Source: CAYGBW01 sp964348185 (GTDB lineage Bacteria > Desulfobacterota > BSN033 > WVXP01). From it: DNA of 30,300 nt. The notes below the pieces were generated by a model that saw only the letters and a list, made by a program, of their open reading frames with translations, had not been told where the DNA came from and ran no database searches. The position numbers were made by a program, and so were the translations under genes. Below, one piece after another: positions 22,063 through 30,300 of the stretch (the first letter of the stretch is position 1; each line of letters starts with the position of its first letter). The DNA lies in contig CAYGBW010000028.1 of the NCBI GenBank assembly GCA_964348185.1, positions 1 to 30,300 on the forward strand, in the 5' to 3' direction.

Positions 22063-24732
22063 ATGGTTAACCTAACGATTAACGGGAAACAGATCACCGC
22101 TCGAGACGGGGTAACGATTCTCGAGGCGGCCAGGGAGGAGAGCATCCATATCCCCTCCCTCTGTTACCTCGCCAAGCTGAGCTGGCTCAAATCCTGTCGC
22201 ATGTGCATCGTCGACATTGAGGGTGTGGAAAAGCCCATGGCCGCATGCGCTACGCCGGTTGCGGAGGGGATGGTCGTCCACACCCAGACCGGACGGGTAG
22301 AGAAGATGCGGAGGGACGCTGTAAAGCTCCTGCTGATCCAGCATCCTCTGGACTGCCCGGTCTGCGATGCGGGTGGTGAATGTGAGCTTCAGAATCTGAC
22401 TTACCAGTTCGGAATCCAAAGGCAGGACTATGTCTCGGAGAGAGTTGAACGACCAGAGGTTGCCTTTGGAACGCCGCTGATCAGGCAGTGGATGGATCGA
22501 TGTGTGATGTGCATGCGGTGCATTCAGGCCTGCATCGAGCTTCCGGGATGTCATGTCCTCGATCTGGTCGATCGGGGGTTTGAGTCCCATGTGGAGGCCA
22601 TCAATCCAGATGGTTGCATCTCGTGCGGCGAGTGTCTCCATGTCTGTCCTGTGGGAGCCTTAACAGAAGACCTTAATTCGATAAAAGGCCGAATCTGGCA
22701 GATCAATCGGGTGCAGACAACCTGCACATTCTGCGGCTGTGGGTGTCAGCTCGATTTGAATGTCCTTCACAACAAGCGGGTGATCAAGGTGACGAGCCGC
22801 GACGGCGTAGGGGTGAATGATGGTAGCCTCTGCGTGAAGGGACGCTTCGGGTATGACTACATCCACCATCCGGACCGCCTCAGCCATCCCATGATCAGAG
22901 AGAAGGAGACCCTCAGGGAGGCAACCTGGGAGGAGGCCTTCTTCCTGGTAGCGAAGAAGCTCAAGACCCTGAAGGAAAACTCCGGTGAAGAGAGCCTTGG
23001 CGTCATTGCTTCCGCGAGGGGAACCAATGAGGAGATCTATCTCCTTCAAAAATGGGCGCGCCTCGTTCTGGGATCCAACAATGTGGACAGCGGCGCCCGA
23101 TTGGGAAGCGCGCCGACCCTTTTGGGGTTGTCTGAATCTCTCGGCTATGGAGCCATGACCAACGGGCTGGAGGGTGTTGTCGGGGCCGATCTGATCCTGG
23201 TCGCTGGGGCTGACCCCGATGAGGACAACCTGATTTTTGCCCACAAGATCCGTCGCGCCATCCAGAAGAACAATGCCCGAGTGATTCTCGTGGATCCCCG
23301 GAGAACCGCGTTGGAGAAATACGCAAACGTCTGGCTTCGCCCGTCTCCGGGAACCGATGTCGCCTTGATCAATGGATTGATCAAGTCACTCGTCGACCAA
23401 AACCTGGTAGACCGGCGGTTTATCCAGAAGAGGACCCAGGGGTTTGAGAAACTCAAAAAATCGGTTTCTCCTTACACCCCCGAATGGGTGGAGACGCTCA
23501 CCGGCGTCCCGGCCGAAGCGCTCCGCAAGGGAGCGCGCCTCTTGGGGACGGCGAGAAACGCAGTGATTGCTTATGGGTCTGGAATAACCCAGCATCTGCG
23601 GGGAACCGAGGGGGTCAAGGCCCTTTCCAATCTGGCCCTGGTCACGGGGAACGTGGGGAAGGAACAGGGGGGTCTCTATCCCCTTTGCTCCCAGAGCAAC
23701 TGTCAGGGGGCCTTTGACATGGGCGCTCTTCCTGGTTATCTGCCTGGATACCAGAGCGTCGATGATCCAGAGGTTCGGAGAAAATTCGAGGAGGCCTGGG
23801 GAGGAGAGCTCCCGCTGAAACCCGGGCTTAATTTTGGACAGATGTTCGATGCTCTGCAAGCCGGAAAAATAAAGGGCCTGGTGGTGTTCGGGGAAAACCC
23901 CCTTGTTACCCTCCCCAACATCAAGCGCCTCGAGGCGGCCGTCCAGAGGCTGGAACTTCTCGTTGTCGTTGACACCTTCTTGACAGAGACGGCTCAAAAA
24001 GCAGACGTGGTTTTCCCCGGTGCCACTTTTGCGGAAAAGGACGGGACCTTCACGAACATGGAGCGGAGGGTCCAGCGGGTCCGTCTGGCGATCTCACCCC
24101 CTGGGGGGAAGGCCGAGTGGGAGATCATCGCTTCCCTGGCCTCCCAGATGGGCCATCCCATGGATTATCAGCACCCCTCACAGATCTTTTCGGAAATGGC
24201 CTCTCTGACCCCCCTTTTTCAGGGAATAGACTACCAGACCCTTGAAGGGGTCGGCGTCCAGTGGCCATGCCCCGAGCCGGGTCATCCGGGAACCCCAGTC
24301 CTCTACCGAGAGGGGTTTCTCAATGGGGGAGGTCGTCTTGTCCCGATCGAGTATCAGGAGCCGGAAGAAAAACCTACGGAGGATTTCCCCTTCTGGCTAT
24401 CCGTAGGGGGAATTCTCTACAACTACGAGATCGGAACGAAACAAAAGAGGGCCCGGGGATTGGCAGCGTGGTATCCCGAAACAGCCCTCGAAATCCACCC
24501 GGAAGATGCGGCGCCCTTAGCGATCTCAGAGGGGGATCGCATCCGTCTCGTCTCTCCCAGAGGTCAGATAGAAACGAGGGCGAGGATTTCAGATCGGGTG
24601 ACCAGGAGACTCGTCTATCTCGCCCCATCGTTCTATGACATCGAGGTTCATCGGGTCCTTTACCCGGATTTCGACGCCTTAGCGGGGACACCCGAATACA
24701 AAGCCTGCGCGGCAAGAGTGGAGAGGGTGTAG
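22063..24732 (+). CDS. nuoG: NuoG/SfrA-like subunit with a catalytically degenerate formate-dehydrogenase domain
   Basis: This 889-residue protein has, in order, a [2Fe-2S] domain (LCYLAKLSWLKSCRMC), a His-ligated cluster motif (HPLDCPVCDAGGEC), two [4Fe-4S] motifs (CVMCMRCIQAC and CISCGECLHVCPVGAL), and a full-length FdhA-like domain beginning CTFCGCGC with SLCVKGRFG. Over this domain it aligns closely with fdhA of the upstream operon, but the catalytic Sec position is Gly348 (VDSGARLGSAPTLLGL) and TGR...HFHTGTMT has become SVGGILYNYEIGTKQ, so it should not oxidise formate. ATG 22063 has GAGGG six bases upstream. Together with the preceding SfrB-like protein it resembles SfrAB. Its job is probably electron wiring into NuoI and NuoB. 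Confidence 0.92.
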   Translation: MVNLTINGKQITARDGVTILEAAREESIHIPSLCYLAKLSWLKSCRMCIVDIEGVEKPMAACATPVAEGMVVHTQTGRVEKMRRDAVKLLLIQHPLDCPVCDAGGECELQNLTYQFGIQRQDYVSERVERPEVAFGTPLIRQWMDRCVMCMRCIQACIELPGCHVLDLVDRGFESHVEAINPDGCISCGECLHVCPVGALTEDLNSIKGRIWQINRVQTTCTFCGCGCQLDLNVLHNKRVIKVTSRDGVGVNDGSLCVKGRFGYDYIHHPDRLSHPMIREKETLREATWEEAFFLVAKKLKTLKENSGEESLGVIASARGTNEEIYLLQKWARLVLGSNNVDSGARLGSAPTLLGLSESLGYGAMTNGLEGVVGADLILVAGADPDEDNLIFAHKIRRAIQKNNARVILVDPRRTALEKYANVWLRPSPGTDVALINGLIKSLVDQNLVDRRFIQKRTQGFEKLKKSVSPYTPEWVETLTGVPAEALRKGARLLGTARNAVIAYGSGITQHLRGTEGVKALSNLALVTGNVGKEQGGLYPLCSQSNCQGAFDMGALPGYLPGYQSVDDPEVRRKFEEAWGGELPLKPGLNFGQMFDALQAGKIKGLVVFGENPLVTLPNIKRLEAAVQRLELLVVVDTFLTETAQKADVVFPGATFAEKDGTFTNMERRVQRVRLAISPPGGKAEWEIIASLASQMGHPMDYQHPSQIFSEMASLTPLFQGIDYQTLEGVGVQWPCPEPGHPGTPVLYREGFLNGGGRLVPIEYQEPEEKPTEDFPFWLSVGGILYNYEIGTKQKRARGLAAWYPETALEIHPEDAAPLAISEGDRIRLVSPRGQIETRARISDRVTRRLVYLAPSFYDIEVHRVLYPDFDALAGTPEYKACAARVERV

Positions 24733-24733
24733 C

Positions 24734-25744
24734 ATGGAGCTTCTTTACGACTTGATTGAGATGGTTGCCAAGAGCCTGGTGGTTTTTGTCATGCTCCTCT
24801 TGATGACCGCCTACAACACCCTTTTTGAGCGAAAAGTCTTGGGGCATATCCAGGTGCGATACGGTCCCAACCGCGTCGGTCCCTTCGGGCTTCTCCAGCC
24901 GATCGCAGATGGGATTAAGGCCTTTTTCAAAGAGGATCTGGTCCCAACCAGGGCCGACAGGGCCGTCTTCATGTTTGCCCCGGCAATATCGGTGATTTCG
25001 GTACTCTGCCTGGCAGCGGCTATCCCCTTCAGCAACGACCTTGACCTCTTGGGTCGAAAGATCAAGATGGTGGTGGCTGACATCGACATGGGACTCCTCT
25101 ATCTCTTTGCCGTGAGCTCGATTGGAGAATTTGGGGTGGTTCTGGGAGGGTGGGCCTCTGGTAACAAATATGGTGCAACGGGGGCCTTGCGCGCTGCGGC
25201 GCAAATGATCAGTTATGAGGTCTTTATTGGAGTTGCCGCTATTGGGGTATTGATGATGGCCCAGACCCTCAATCTAAGGGAGATCGTCCTGGCCCAGGCA
25301 GGGGGATTCTGGCGTTGGTATGTCTTTGCCCAGCCCGTGGGTTTTCTCCTTTTCTTTGTCGGGGGCTTGGCCGAACTCTCGCGAGTGCCTTTTGACATGC
25401 CTGAGGCCGAATCCGAGCTGGCCTGTGGCTTTAACATTGAATTCAGCAGTATGAAGTTTGCCCTCTATTTTATCAGCGAGTACGCCCATATGATCCTTAT
25501 GCCCGCTATTGCCGTCACCCTCTTCTGGGGCGGGTGGCATCCGATTCATCCGGCCCTGTCATTTATTCCAGGATGGGTCTGGTTTCTGGCCAAAGTCTCT
25601 GTTCTGGTCTTTGTTTGCATCTGGATCCGGGCCACCTATCCACGACTCCGGTACGACCAGATCATGAAGTTTGGATGGAAGTTCATGTTTCCTCTGGCTC
25701 TCATCAATACGTTGGTTACGGCGGTTGTCCTTCTCTTGAAGTAA
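24734..25744 (+). CDS. nuoH: NADH-quinone oxidoreductase subunit H
   Basis: This 336-residue membrane subunit has about eight helices and links the peripheral arm to the proton-pumping arm. The signatures ERKVLGHIQVRYGPNRVGPFGLLQPIADGIKAF near the N-terminus and EAESELACGFNIEFSSMKFALYFISEYAHM in the middle are intact, including the acidic residues that line the quinone channel. It begins two bases after the nuoG stop codon, so translation is coupled. Confidence 0.97.
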   Translation: MELLYDLIEMVAKSLVVFVMLLLMTAYNTLFERKVLGHIQVRYGPNRVGPFGLLQPIADGIKAFFKEDLVPTRADRAVFMFAPAISVISVLCLAAAIPFSNDLDLLGRKIKMVVADIDMGLLYLFAVSSIGEFGVVLGGWASGNKYGATGALRAAAQMISYEVFIGVAAIGVLMMAQTLNLREIVLAQAGGFWRWYVFAQPVGFLLFFVGGLAELSRVPFDMPEAESELACGFNIEFSSMKFALYFISEYAHMILMPAIAVTLFWGGWHPIHPALSFIPGWVWFLAKVSVLVFVCIWIRATYPRLRYDQIMKFGWKFMFPLALINTLVTAVVLLLK

Positions 25745-25791
25745 CGCTCACCAGACAGGTTTGATCGGGCGCTAAACAGAAAGGATAGACG

Positions 25792-26205
25792 ATGATTGTT
25801 CCTCTTTTGAAAGGCCTGGCAGTGACGCTCAAATACTTCTTTTCGAGGCCCTTTGCCGTGCAGTATCCAGACGAGAAAATTGAAATGACCGATCGGTGGC
25901 GGGGGATTCACTATTTTGAAAGGAGAGAGGACGGGTCCACGAAATGCGTCGCCTGCGGCCTTTGCGAGGCGGTCTGCCCCGCCAATTGCATCTATGTGGA
26001 GGCAGAGGAATTCAAAAAGGAAACCCGGTTCCCCAGGGTTTATGAGATCGATGGGACGCGATGTATCTTTTGCGGTTTCTGCGAGGAGATCTGTCCGGTG
26101 AGCGCGATAAAGATGGGCAAGAACTACGAGTACGTGCAACACGAGCGCTCTGACTTTATTTTCGATACGACTTTTCTGGTGAGTCAAAAGAAACTGAACT
26201 CCTGA
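25792..26205 (+). CDS. nuoI: NADH-quinone oxidoreductase subunit I
   Basis: This 137-residue ferredoxin-type subunit carries clusters N6a and N6b between NuoG and NuoB. Two motifs are present: CVACGLCEAVCPANCIYV and CIFCGFCEEICPVSAI. The N-terminal amphipathic helix (LLKGLAVTLKYFFSRPFAVQYP) anchors it to the membrane face. AAGGA lies about nine bases before the ATG. Its TGA stop is further evidence that UGA normally terminates in this genome. Confidence 0.96.
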   Translation: MIVPLLKGLAVTLKYFFSRPFAVQYPDEKIEMTDRWRGIHYFERREDGSTKCVACGLCEAVCPANCIYVEAEEFKKETRFPRVYEIDGTRCIFCGFCEEICPVSAIKMGKNYEYVQHERSDFIFDTTFLVSQKKLNS

Positions 26206-26268
26206 TCTTGCAAATGAACGCAAGACCACGAATGTCAAATGACTAATGACCAATACTAGAGGTCCTCA

Positions 26269-26814
26269 ATGTTTGCACAGAACATAAGCATCGTCTTTCA
26301 GTGGCTGGTTTTTCTCGGGACTGCTTTTGTTGCCATCCTCGCCTCGATTCTCATGATAACGCGGAAGAATCCGATCCACTCAGCCTTGCTCCTCATCCTT
26401 ACCTTTCTGTGCACGGCGGTCCTGTTCTTCCTGCTCCAAAACCCCTTTATTGCTATTATTCAGGTTGCGATCTATGCGGGGGCGATCATGATGCTCATCG
26501 TTTTTGTGATCATGCTTTTGGAGCTTGAAGAAGAACTCCGCAGTCCCCTGAAGATCTCCTTTTCCAAGGGCGTCGGAGTCCTGAGCGTTCTCCTCATCAT
26601 GTTGGGCCTCTTTTATGCGGTTTGGGGTGGGGCTAAGGGAGCCAGCGGCGGATATCCCCCTGAAATGGTGAGCGAGCTAGGATCGATACGGGTCGTAGGG
26701 AAGTTGCTCTTTACGGAGTACCTCCTCCCCTTTGAGGTCGTCTCGATTCTTTTGATGGCAGCCATTGTGGGGGCGATTGTACTGGTTAAACAGAGACCGC
26801 CTGAAAAGGAGTAA
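26269..26814 (+). CDS. nuoJ: NADH-quinone oxidoreductase subunit J
   Basis: This 181-residue membrane subunit has five helices. The third (IAIIQVAIYAGAIMMLIVFVIMLL) contains the conserved Tyr and Gly residues around the pi-bulge important for coupling in NuoJ. The last helix (PFEVVSILLMAAIVGAIVLVKQR) is also typical. Three bases separate it from nuoK. Confidence 0.95.
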   Translation: MFAQNISIVFQWLVFLGTAFVAILASILMITRKNPIHSALLLILTFLCTAVLFFLLQNPFIAIIQVAIYAGAIMMLIVFVIMLLELEEELRSPLKISFSKGVGVLSVLLIMLGLFYAVWGGAKGASGGYPPEMVSELGSIRVVGKLLFTEYLLPFEVVSILLMAAIVGAIVLVKQRPPEKE

Positions 26815-26817
26815 TCG

Positions 26818-27132
26818 ATGACCGTTCCCTCTATTCCTCCGGTTGCTTACCTCATCGTCGGAGCGATGCTTTTCGCCATTGGGGCTATTGGGGTTTTGAC
26901 GAGAAGGAATGGAATCATTGTCTTCATGTCAATTGAACTGATGCTCAACTCAGTCAACGTGAGTATGGTTACCTTCTCCCATTTTCTCAATTCCATGGAC
27001 GGTATCCTGTTTGTTTTTTTTGTCATGGCTGTGGCGGCAGCCGAAGCTGCTGTGGGCCTCGCCATCTTTGTGCAGCTCTATAGGACCCAAAAGACCATTC
27101 ATATCGATGAGATTCGTCTGATGAAATGGTGA
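26818..27132 (+). CDS. nuoK: NADH-quinone oxidoreductase subunit K
   Basis: This 104-residue MrpC-like subunit has three membrane helices. The conserved Glu in helix 2 (IVFMSIELMLNSVNVSMV) and that in helix 3 (AVAAAEAAVGLAIFVQLYR) are both present; these carry protons across the membrane. Length and C-terminus are standard. Confidence 0.97.
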   Translation: MTVPSIPPVAYLIVGAMLFAIGAIGVLTRRNGIIVFMSIELMLNSVNVSMVTFSHFLNSMDGILFVFFVMAVAAAEAAVGLAIFVQLYRTQKTIHIDEIRLMKW

Positions 27133-27203
27133 GGGGATCCTCTCCGTGAACCGGCCGGAAAAAGGCAACGGGAAGCGGCGTGTTTCTTTCCAAGGAGATC
27201 GCA

Positions 27204-29195
27204 ATGCTTGAATCTGTCTGGTTGATTCCCCTTTTCCCTGCCATTGGGTTTCTGATCAATGGACTTTTTGGAAGGAGAATAGACAAAAAGGCGGTGGGCC
27301 CCATCGCCTGCGCAGCCATCGGCCTGTCCGCGGTCTTCTCGTCCCTCCTCTTCTTTGCCCTTCTGAAACAACCCGACCCTTTCTTTGAGATGGATATCTT
27401 TACCTGGGTTGTCTCAGGGCAGTTCAAGACAGCCATCGGTTATCAGGTGGACGCACTCTCCATTGTCATGGCCCTTGTTGTCTCATGGGTGAGTTTCTTC
27501 ATTCATATCTACTCCATCGGGTACATGCATGACGATCCAGGCTATCCCCGTTATTTTGCCTATCTGAACCTTTTCGTTTTCATGATGCTTAATCTGATTC
27601 TGGCCAACAATTTTCTTCTCATGTTTGTCGGATGGGAAGGGGTCGGACTTTGCAGTTATCTGCTCATCGGATTTTGGTTTGAAAAGGATTCTGCCTCCAA
27701 CGCCGGCAAGAAGGCCTTTATCGTGAACCGAGTCGGGGACTTCGGGTTTCTCCTGGGCGTCTTTCTGCTGGTGGTTCACTTCGGCACTTTGAATTTTGGA
27801 CAGGTCTTTGCCAAAGCCCCGCAGGTTCTCACCACTTCAATGGCCACCACGATCGCCCTTCTCCTGTTTATCGGTGCCACGGGAAAGTCGGCGCAACTTC
27901 CCCTCTATGTGTGGTTGCCCGATGCCATGGAGGGCCCTACCCCAGTCAGTTCACTGATTCACGCCGCCACCATGGTAACGGCTGGGGTATACATGGTCGC
28001 CCGATTCCATGTGATCTTTGAGATGGCGCCCGTGGTCCTGGCCATTGTCGCCACGATAGGAGCCTTGACGGCCATCTACGCTGCCTCCATCGGTTTTGCC
28101 CAGAACGACATCAAGAGAGTCCTGGCCTATTCGACGATTAGCCAGCTGGGCTACATGTTTCTTGGGGTAGGCGTGGGTGCATACAGTGCAGGCATTTTCC
28201 ACCTCATGACCCATGCCTTTTTCAAGGGTCTCCTCTTTCTCGGTGCCGGAAGCGTGATGCATGCCATGAGCGGCGAACTGGACATGAGGAAGATGGGAGG
28301 ATTGAGAAAACGGATACCCGTGACCTTCTGGACGTTTCTGATTGCCACCCTGGCCATTGCGGGTTTTCCTCCCCTTTCCGGTTTCTTCAGCAAGGACGAG
28401 ATTCTGTGGTCTGCCTTCAAACGGAGCCCCGTTCTCTGGGCGATTGGGTTCGTGGCGGCGGGGATGACTTCTTTTTACATGTTCCGGGCCGTTTTTATGA
28501 CCTTTTTTCGGGAAAGCCGGGCCCCCGAGAGCGTGAAGAAGCACATCCATGAGTCTCCCAAGATCATGACCGTTCCTCTGGTGATTCTGGCGGGATTGTC
28601 GATTGTGGGAGGATGGATTGGAATCCCCCATGCGTTGAAAGGCGCCAACCGATTTCACCAGTTTCTCTCCACCGCCATCAAGGTCTCCCATGAAACGGGC
28701 GGACATGCGGCGGTTAAGGCGCACGTCATTCTGGCCTCGAACCAGCCGGCGGCCGAGATCGCACAACACGGGGCAGCGTCAGGCCACACGCCAGTGGACC
28801 CCATGGAGTATGTTCTCATGGCTGCCTCAGTGGGGATCGCCCTGGTTGGGCTTGCCATCGCCTTTGTCTTATACCTCGGAAAGCCCATTGTGGTGGAGAG
28901 GTTTGTTGGCAGATGGCCGAGACTCTACCGAGTTGTTTTCAACAAATACTATGTCGATGAAATCTACGCCTTCCTTTTTGTCGACTCATTGAAGGCCCTT
29001 GGGAGAGGCCTGTGGAAGGGTGTGGATGCCTTTATGATCGATGGAGCAGTCGACGGAGTCGCTTCCATCACCGCGATTCTGAGCAACCTCATGCGAAGGA
29101 TCCAGAACGGGCTTGTTGACAGCTATGCGCTCTCTATGGTCCTAGGTGGCCTTGTGGTTGTGGGATACTATGTCATTCGGGCCGTATTTTTCTGA
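27204..29195 (+). CDS. nuoL: NADH-quinone oxidoreductase subunit L
   Basis: This 663-residue antiporter-like subunit is the distal proton pump of complex I. The helix-5 Glu (FVGWEGVGLCSYLLIGFWF), the LPDAMEGPTPVSSLIHAATMVTAGVYM region of helices 7-8 and the C-terminal lateral helix region (HKYYVDEIYAFLF-like VVFNKYYVDEIYAF) are seen. The start at 27204 follows AAGGAG six bases upstream; a start at 27180 would add eight residues. Length is normal for NuoL. It ends in TGA. Confidence 0.97.
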   Translation: MLESVWLIPLFPAIGFLINGLFGRRIDKKAVGPIACAAIGLSAVFSSLLFFALLKQPDPFFEMDIFTWVVSGQFKTAIGYQVDALSIVMALVVSWVSFFIHIYSIGYMHDDPGYPRYFAYLNLFVFMMLNLILANNFLLMFVGWEGVGLCSYLLIGFWFEKDSASNAGKKAFIVNRVGDFGFLLGVFLLVVHFGTLNFGQVFAKAPQVLTTSMATTIALLLFIGATGKSAQLPLYVWLPDAMEGPTPVSSLIHAATMVTAGVYMVARFHVIFEMAPVVLAIVATIGALTAIYAASIGFAQNDIKRVLAYSTISQLGYMFLGVGVGAYSAGIFHLMTHAFFKGLLFLGAGSVMHAMSGELDMRKMGGLRKRIPVTFWTFLIATLAIAGFPPLSGFFSKDEILWSAFKRSPVLWAIGFVAAGMTSFYMFRAVFMTFFRESRAPESVKKHIHESPKIMTVPLVILAGLSIVGGWIGIPHALKGANRFHQFLSTAIKVSHETGGHAAVKAHVILASNQPAAEIAQHGAASGHTPVDPMEYVLMAASVGIALVGLAIAFVLYLGKPIVVERFVGRWPRLYRVVFNKYYVDEIYAFLFVDSLKALGRGLWKGVDAFMIDGAVDGVASITAILSNLMRRIQNGLVDSYALSMVLGGLVVVGYYVIRAVFF

Positions 29196-29212
29196 GCAGC
29201 AGTGATCAGCTG

Positions 29213-29271
29213 TCAGGGGTCGGGGATCAGGAGTCAACAGAATTAAGAGTAGACTGAACGCTGACCCCTGA
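29213..29271. repeat. Short inverted repeat between nuoL and nuoM, part of a dispersed motif
   Basis: TCAGGGGTC (29213-29221) is the reverse complement of GACCCCTGA (29263-29271). The same nine bases occur at 4960-4968 upstream of the Fdh-Hdr operon, and a related GGTCAGAGGTCAG lies at 4861-4873. The surrounding spacer is built of similar degenerate units. Confidence 0.45.
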
Positions 29272-29309
29272 AAACTGATTCTTGACGGCTGAACGAAGGA
29301 GTAATACCG

Positions 29310-30300
29310 ATGGAAGGTTTTCCCATTCTGAGTCTCGTGACGTTTTTCCCTATCCTGGGTGCCATTATCCTCCTGTTTATCGATAAGGATAACTTTTCTG
29401 CCCTCCGCATGGTGGCTCTTGTCTTTTCCCTCATCGAATTTGTCCTCTCCCTTCCCCTGTTTTTTCTCTTTGACAACACAACCCATCAAATGCAATTCCA
29501 GGAGGCGGTTCCCTGGATCGAGGATTATGGGATCACCTACCATCTCGGCATCGATGGAATCAGTCTTTTACTGGTTCTGCTCACCACATTCCTGACCGTC
29601 CTCTGCGTGTTAAGCGCTTTCAGCGCGATCCAGACCCGGGTCAAAGAGTTCATGATTTCCTTCCTCTTCCTCGAAACGGGCATGGTGGGGGCGCTGGTGG
29701 CCCTCGATCTGGTCCTGTTTTACATTTTCTGGGAAGTCATGCTCGTTCCGATGTATCTCCTGATTGGGGTCTGGGGAGACCCAAAGAGGCGGGTGTACGC
29801 CGCGATCAAGTTCTTTCTTTACACCATGGTGGGAAGCGTTCTGATGCTTGTGGCGATCCTCGTCATGTATTTCGTTCATGGAAAGACAACGGGGAACTAT
29901 ACCTTTGATCTGCTGGAACTCTACAAGTTTGGTTTTCCAGTAGGACTGCAGTATTGGCTCTTCGGCGCCTTTGCCCTGGCCTTTGCAATCAAGGTTCCCA
30001 TGTTTCCCTTCCATACATGGCTGCCTGATGCTCATACAGAGGCCCCAACAGCGGGAAGTGTGATCCTGGCCGGGGTTCTCCTGAAGATGGGGACCTATGG
30101 TTTCATCCGGTTTGCCATCCCCCTGTTCCCCAGCGCAGCCATGGGGTTTCTGCCCCTTATCTGTGTCCTCGCCCTAATCGGGATCATTTACGGTGCGTTG
30201 GTCTCCATGATGCAGGACGATTTGAAACGGTTGGTGGCCTTCTCGAGTGTGAGCCACCTGGGCTATGTGATGCTGGGCATGTTCGCCCTAAACATGCAGG
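29310..30300 (+). CDS. nuoM: NADH-quinone oxidoreductase subunit M (3' end outside window)
   Basis: The open frame runs from ATG 29310, with AAGGAG about eight bases upstream, to the window edge, giving 330 codons. It is the antiporter-like subunit NuoM: LGIDGISLLLVLLTTFLTVL, the helix-5 Glu in VLFYIFWEVMLVPMYLLIG, the Lys of the helix-7 region (FALAFAIKVPMFPFHTWLPDAHTEAPTAGSVILAGVLLKMG) and SSVSHLGYVMLGM are all present. About 160 further residues and probably nuoN should follow beyond the window. Confidence 0.95.
   Translation, partial: MEGFPILSLVTFFPILGAIILLFIDKDNFSALRMVALVFSLIEFVLSLPLFFLFDNTTHQMQFQEAVPWIEDYGITYHLGIDGISLLLVLLTTFLTVLCVLSAFSAIQTRVKEFMISFLFLETGMVGALVALDLVLFYIFWEVMLVPMYLLIGVWGDPKRRVYAAIKFFLYTMVGSVLMLVAILVMYFVHGKTTGNYTFDLLELYKFGFPVGLQYWLFGAFALAFAIKVPMFPFHTWLPDAHTEAPTAGSVILAGVLLKMGTYGFIRFAIPLFPSAAMGFLPLICVLALIGIIYGALVSMMQDDLKRLVAFSSVSHLGYVMLGMFALNMQ

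Noticed and set aside
1..30300. CRISPR arrays, tRNA or rRNA genes, intact insertion sequences or prophage genes
   Set aside because: No regularly spaced direct repeats, cloverleaf-like sequences or transposase, integrase or phage motifs were seen by reading; no search tool was run.

Overview
This window looks like chromosomal DNA of a strictly anaerobic bacterium with flavin-based electron bifurcation. It is most plausibly a Desulfobacterota ('deltaproteobacterial') sulfate reducer or syntroph. The evidence is a heterodisulfide-reductase (HdrABC/MvhD) and formate dehydrogenase cluster rich in selenocysteine, next to a complex I operon whose electron-input genes resemble the Geobacter SfrAB type. 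No rRNA, tRNA, CRISPR array or transposase gene was seen, so the taxonomic call is inference only.

Layout. Bases 1-283 are gene-free and hold a run of perfect short hairpins. Bases 284-2403 carry a DUF1177 protein, a small ORF and a nitrilase-family amidohydrolase in one tight group. Bases 2432-4840 carry housekeeping genes on mixed strands: DNA-3-methyladenine glycosylase I (tag, minus), a YdcZ/DUF606 membrane protein (plus) and endonuclease IV (nfo, minus). Bases 4841-5458 are a long gene-free leader with a candidate promoter and a 203-bp interval bounded by perfect 17-bp inverted repeats.

Bases 5459-15401 form one plus-strand operon: mvhD, a NuoE-like gene, a NuoF-like gene, a HoxU/NuoG-N-like ferredoxin, an FrhB/FdhB-like iron-sulfur protein, fdhA, hdrA, hdrC, hdrB. 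Four in-frame UGA codons lie at conserved cysteine/selenocysteine positions: one in mvhD, one in fdhA and two in hdrA. Three are followed by clear SECIS-like hairpins. UGA also ends ordinary genes in the same operon, so selenocysteine recoding is the best reading. The products should form a soluble complex linking formate, NAD(H), ferredoxin and a disulfide or other HdrB acceptor.

Bases 15763-17049 encode a LapA-LapB fusion followed by a terminator. A near-consensus sigma-70 promoter (17071-17099) then starts the complex I operon: nuoA, B, C, D, an SfrB-like NuoF-C/GltD fusion, a long NuoG/SfrA-like gene, nuoH, I, J, K, L and the start of nuoM, which runs off the window. There is no nuoE and no FMN/NADH-binding nuoF in this operon. 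A GltD-type FAD/NAD(P)H module sits in their place, suggesting an NAD(P)H- or ferredoxin-linked proton pump. The only NuoE/NuoF-like genes here belong to the Fdh-Hdr operon. The NuoG-like protein is a clear paralogue of the neighbouring FdhA, but the catalytic selenocysteine has become glycine and the conserved TGR...HxHTGTMT segment is lost.
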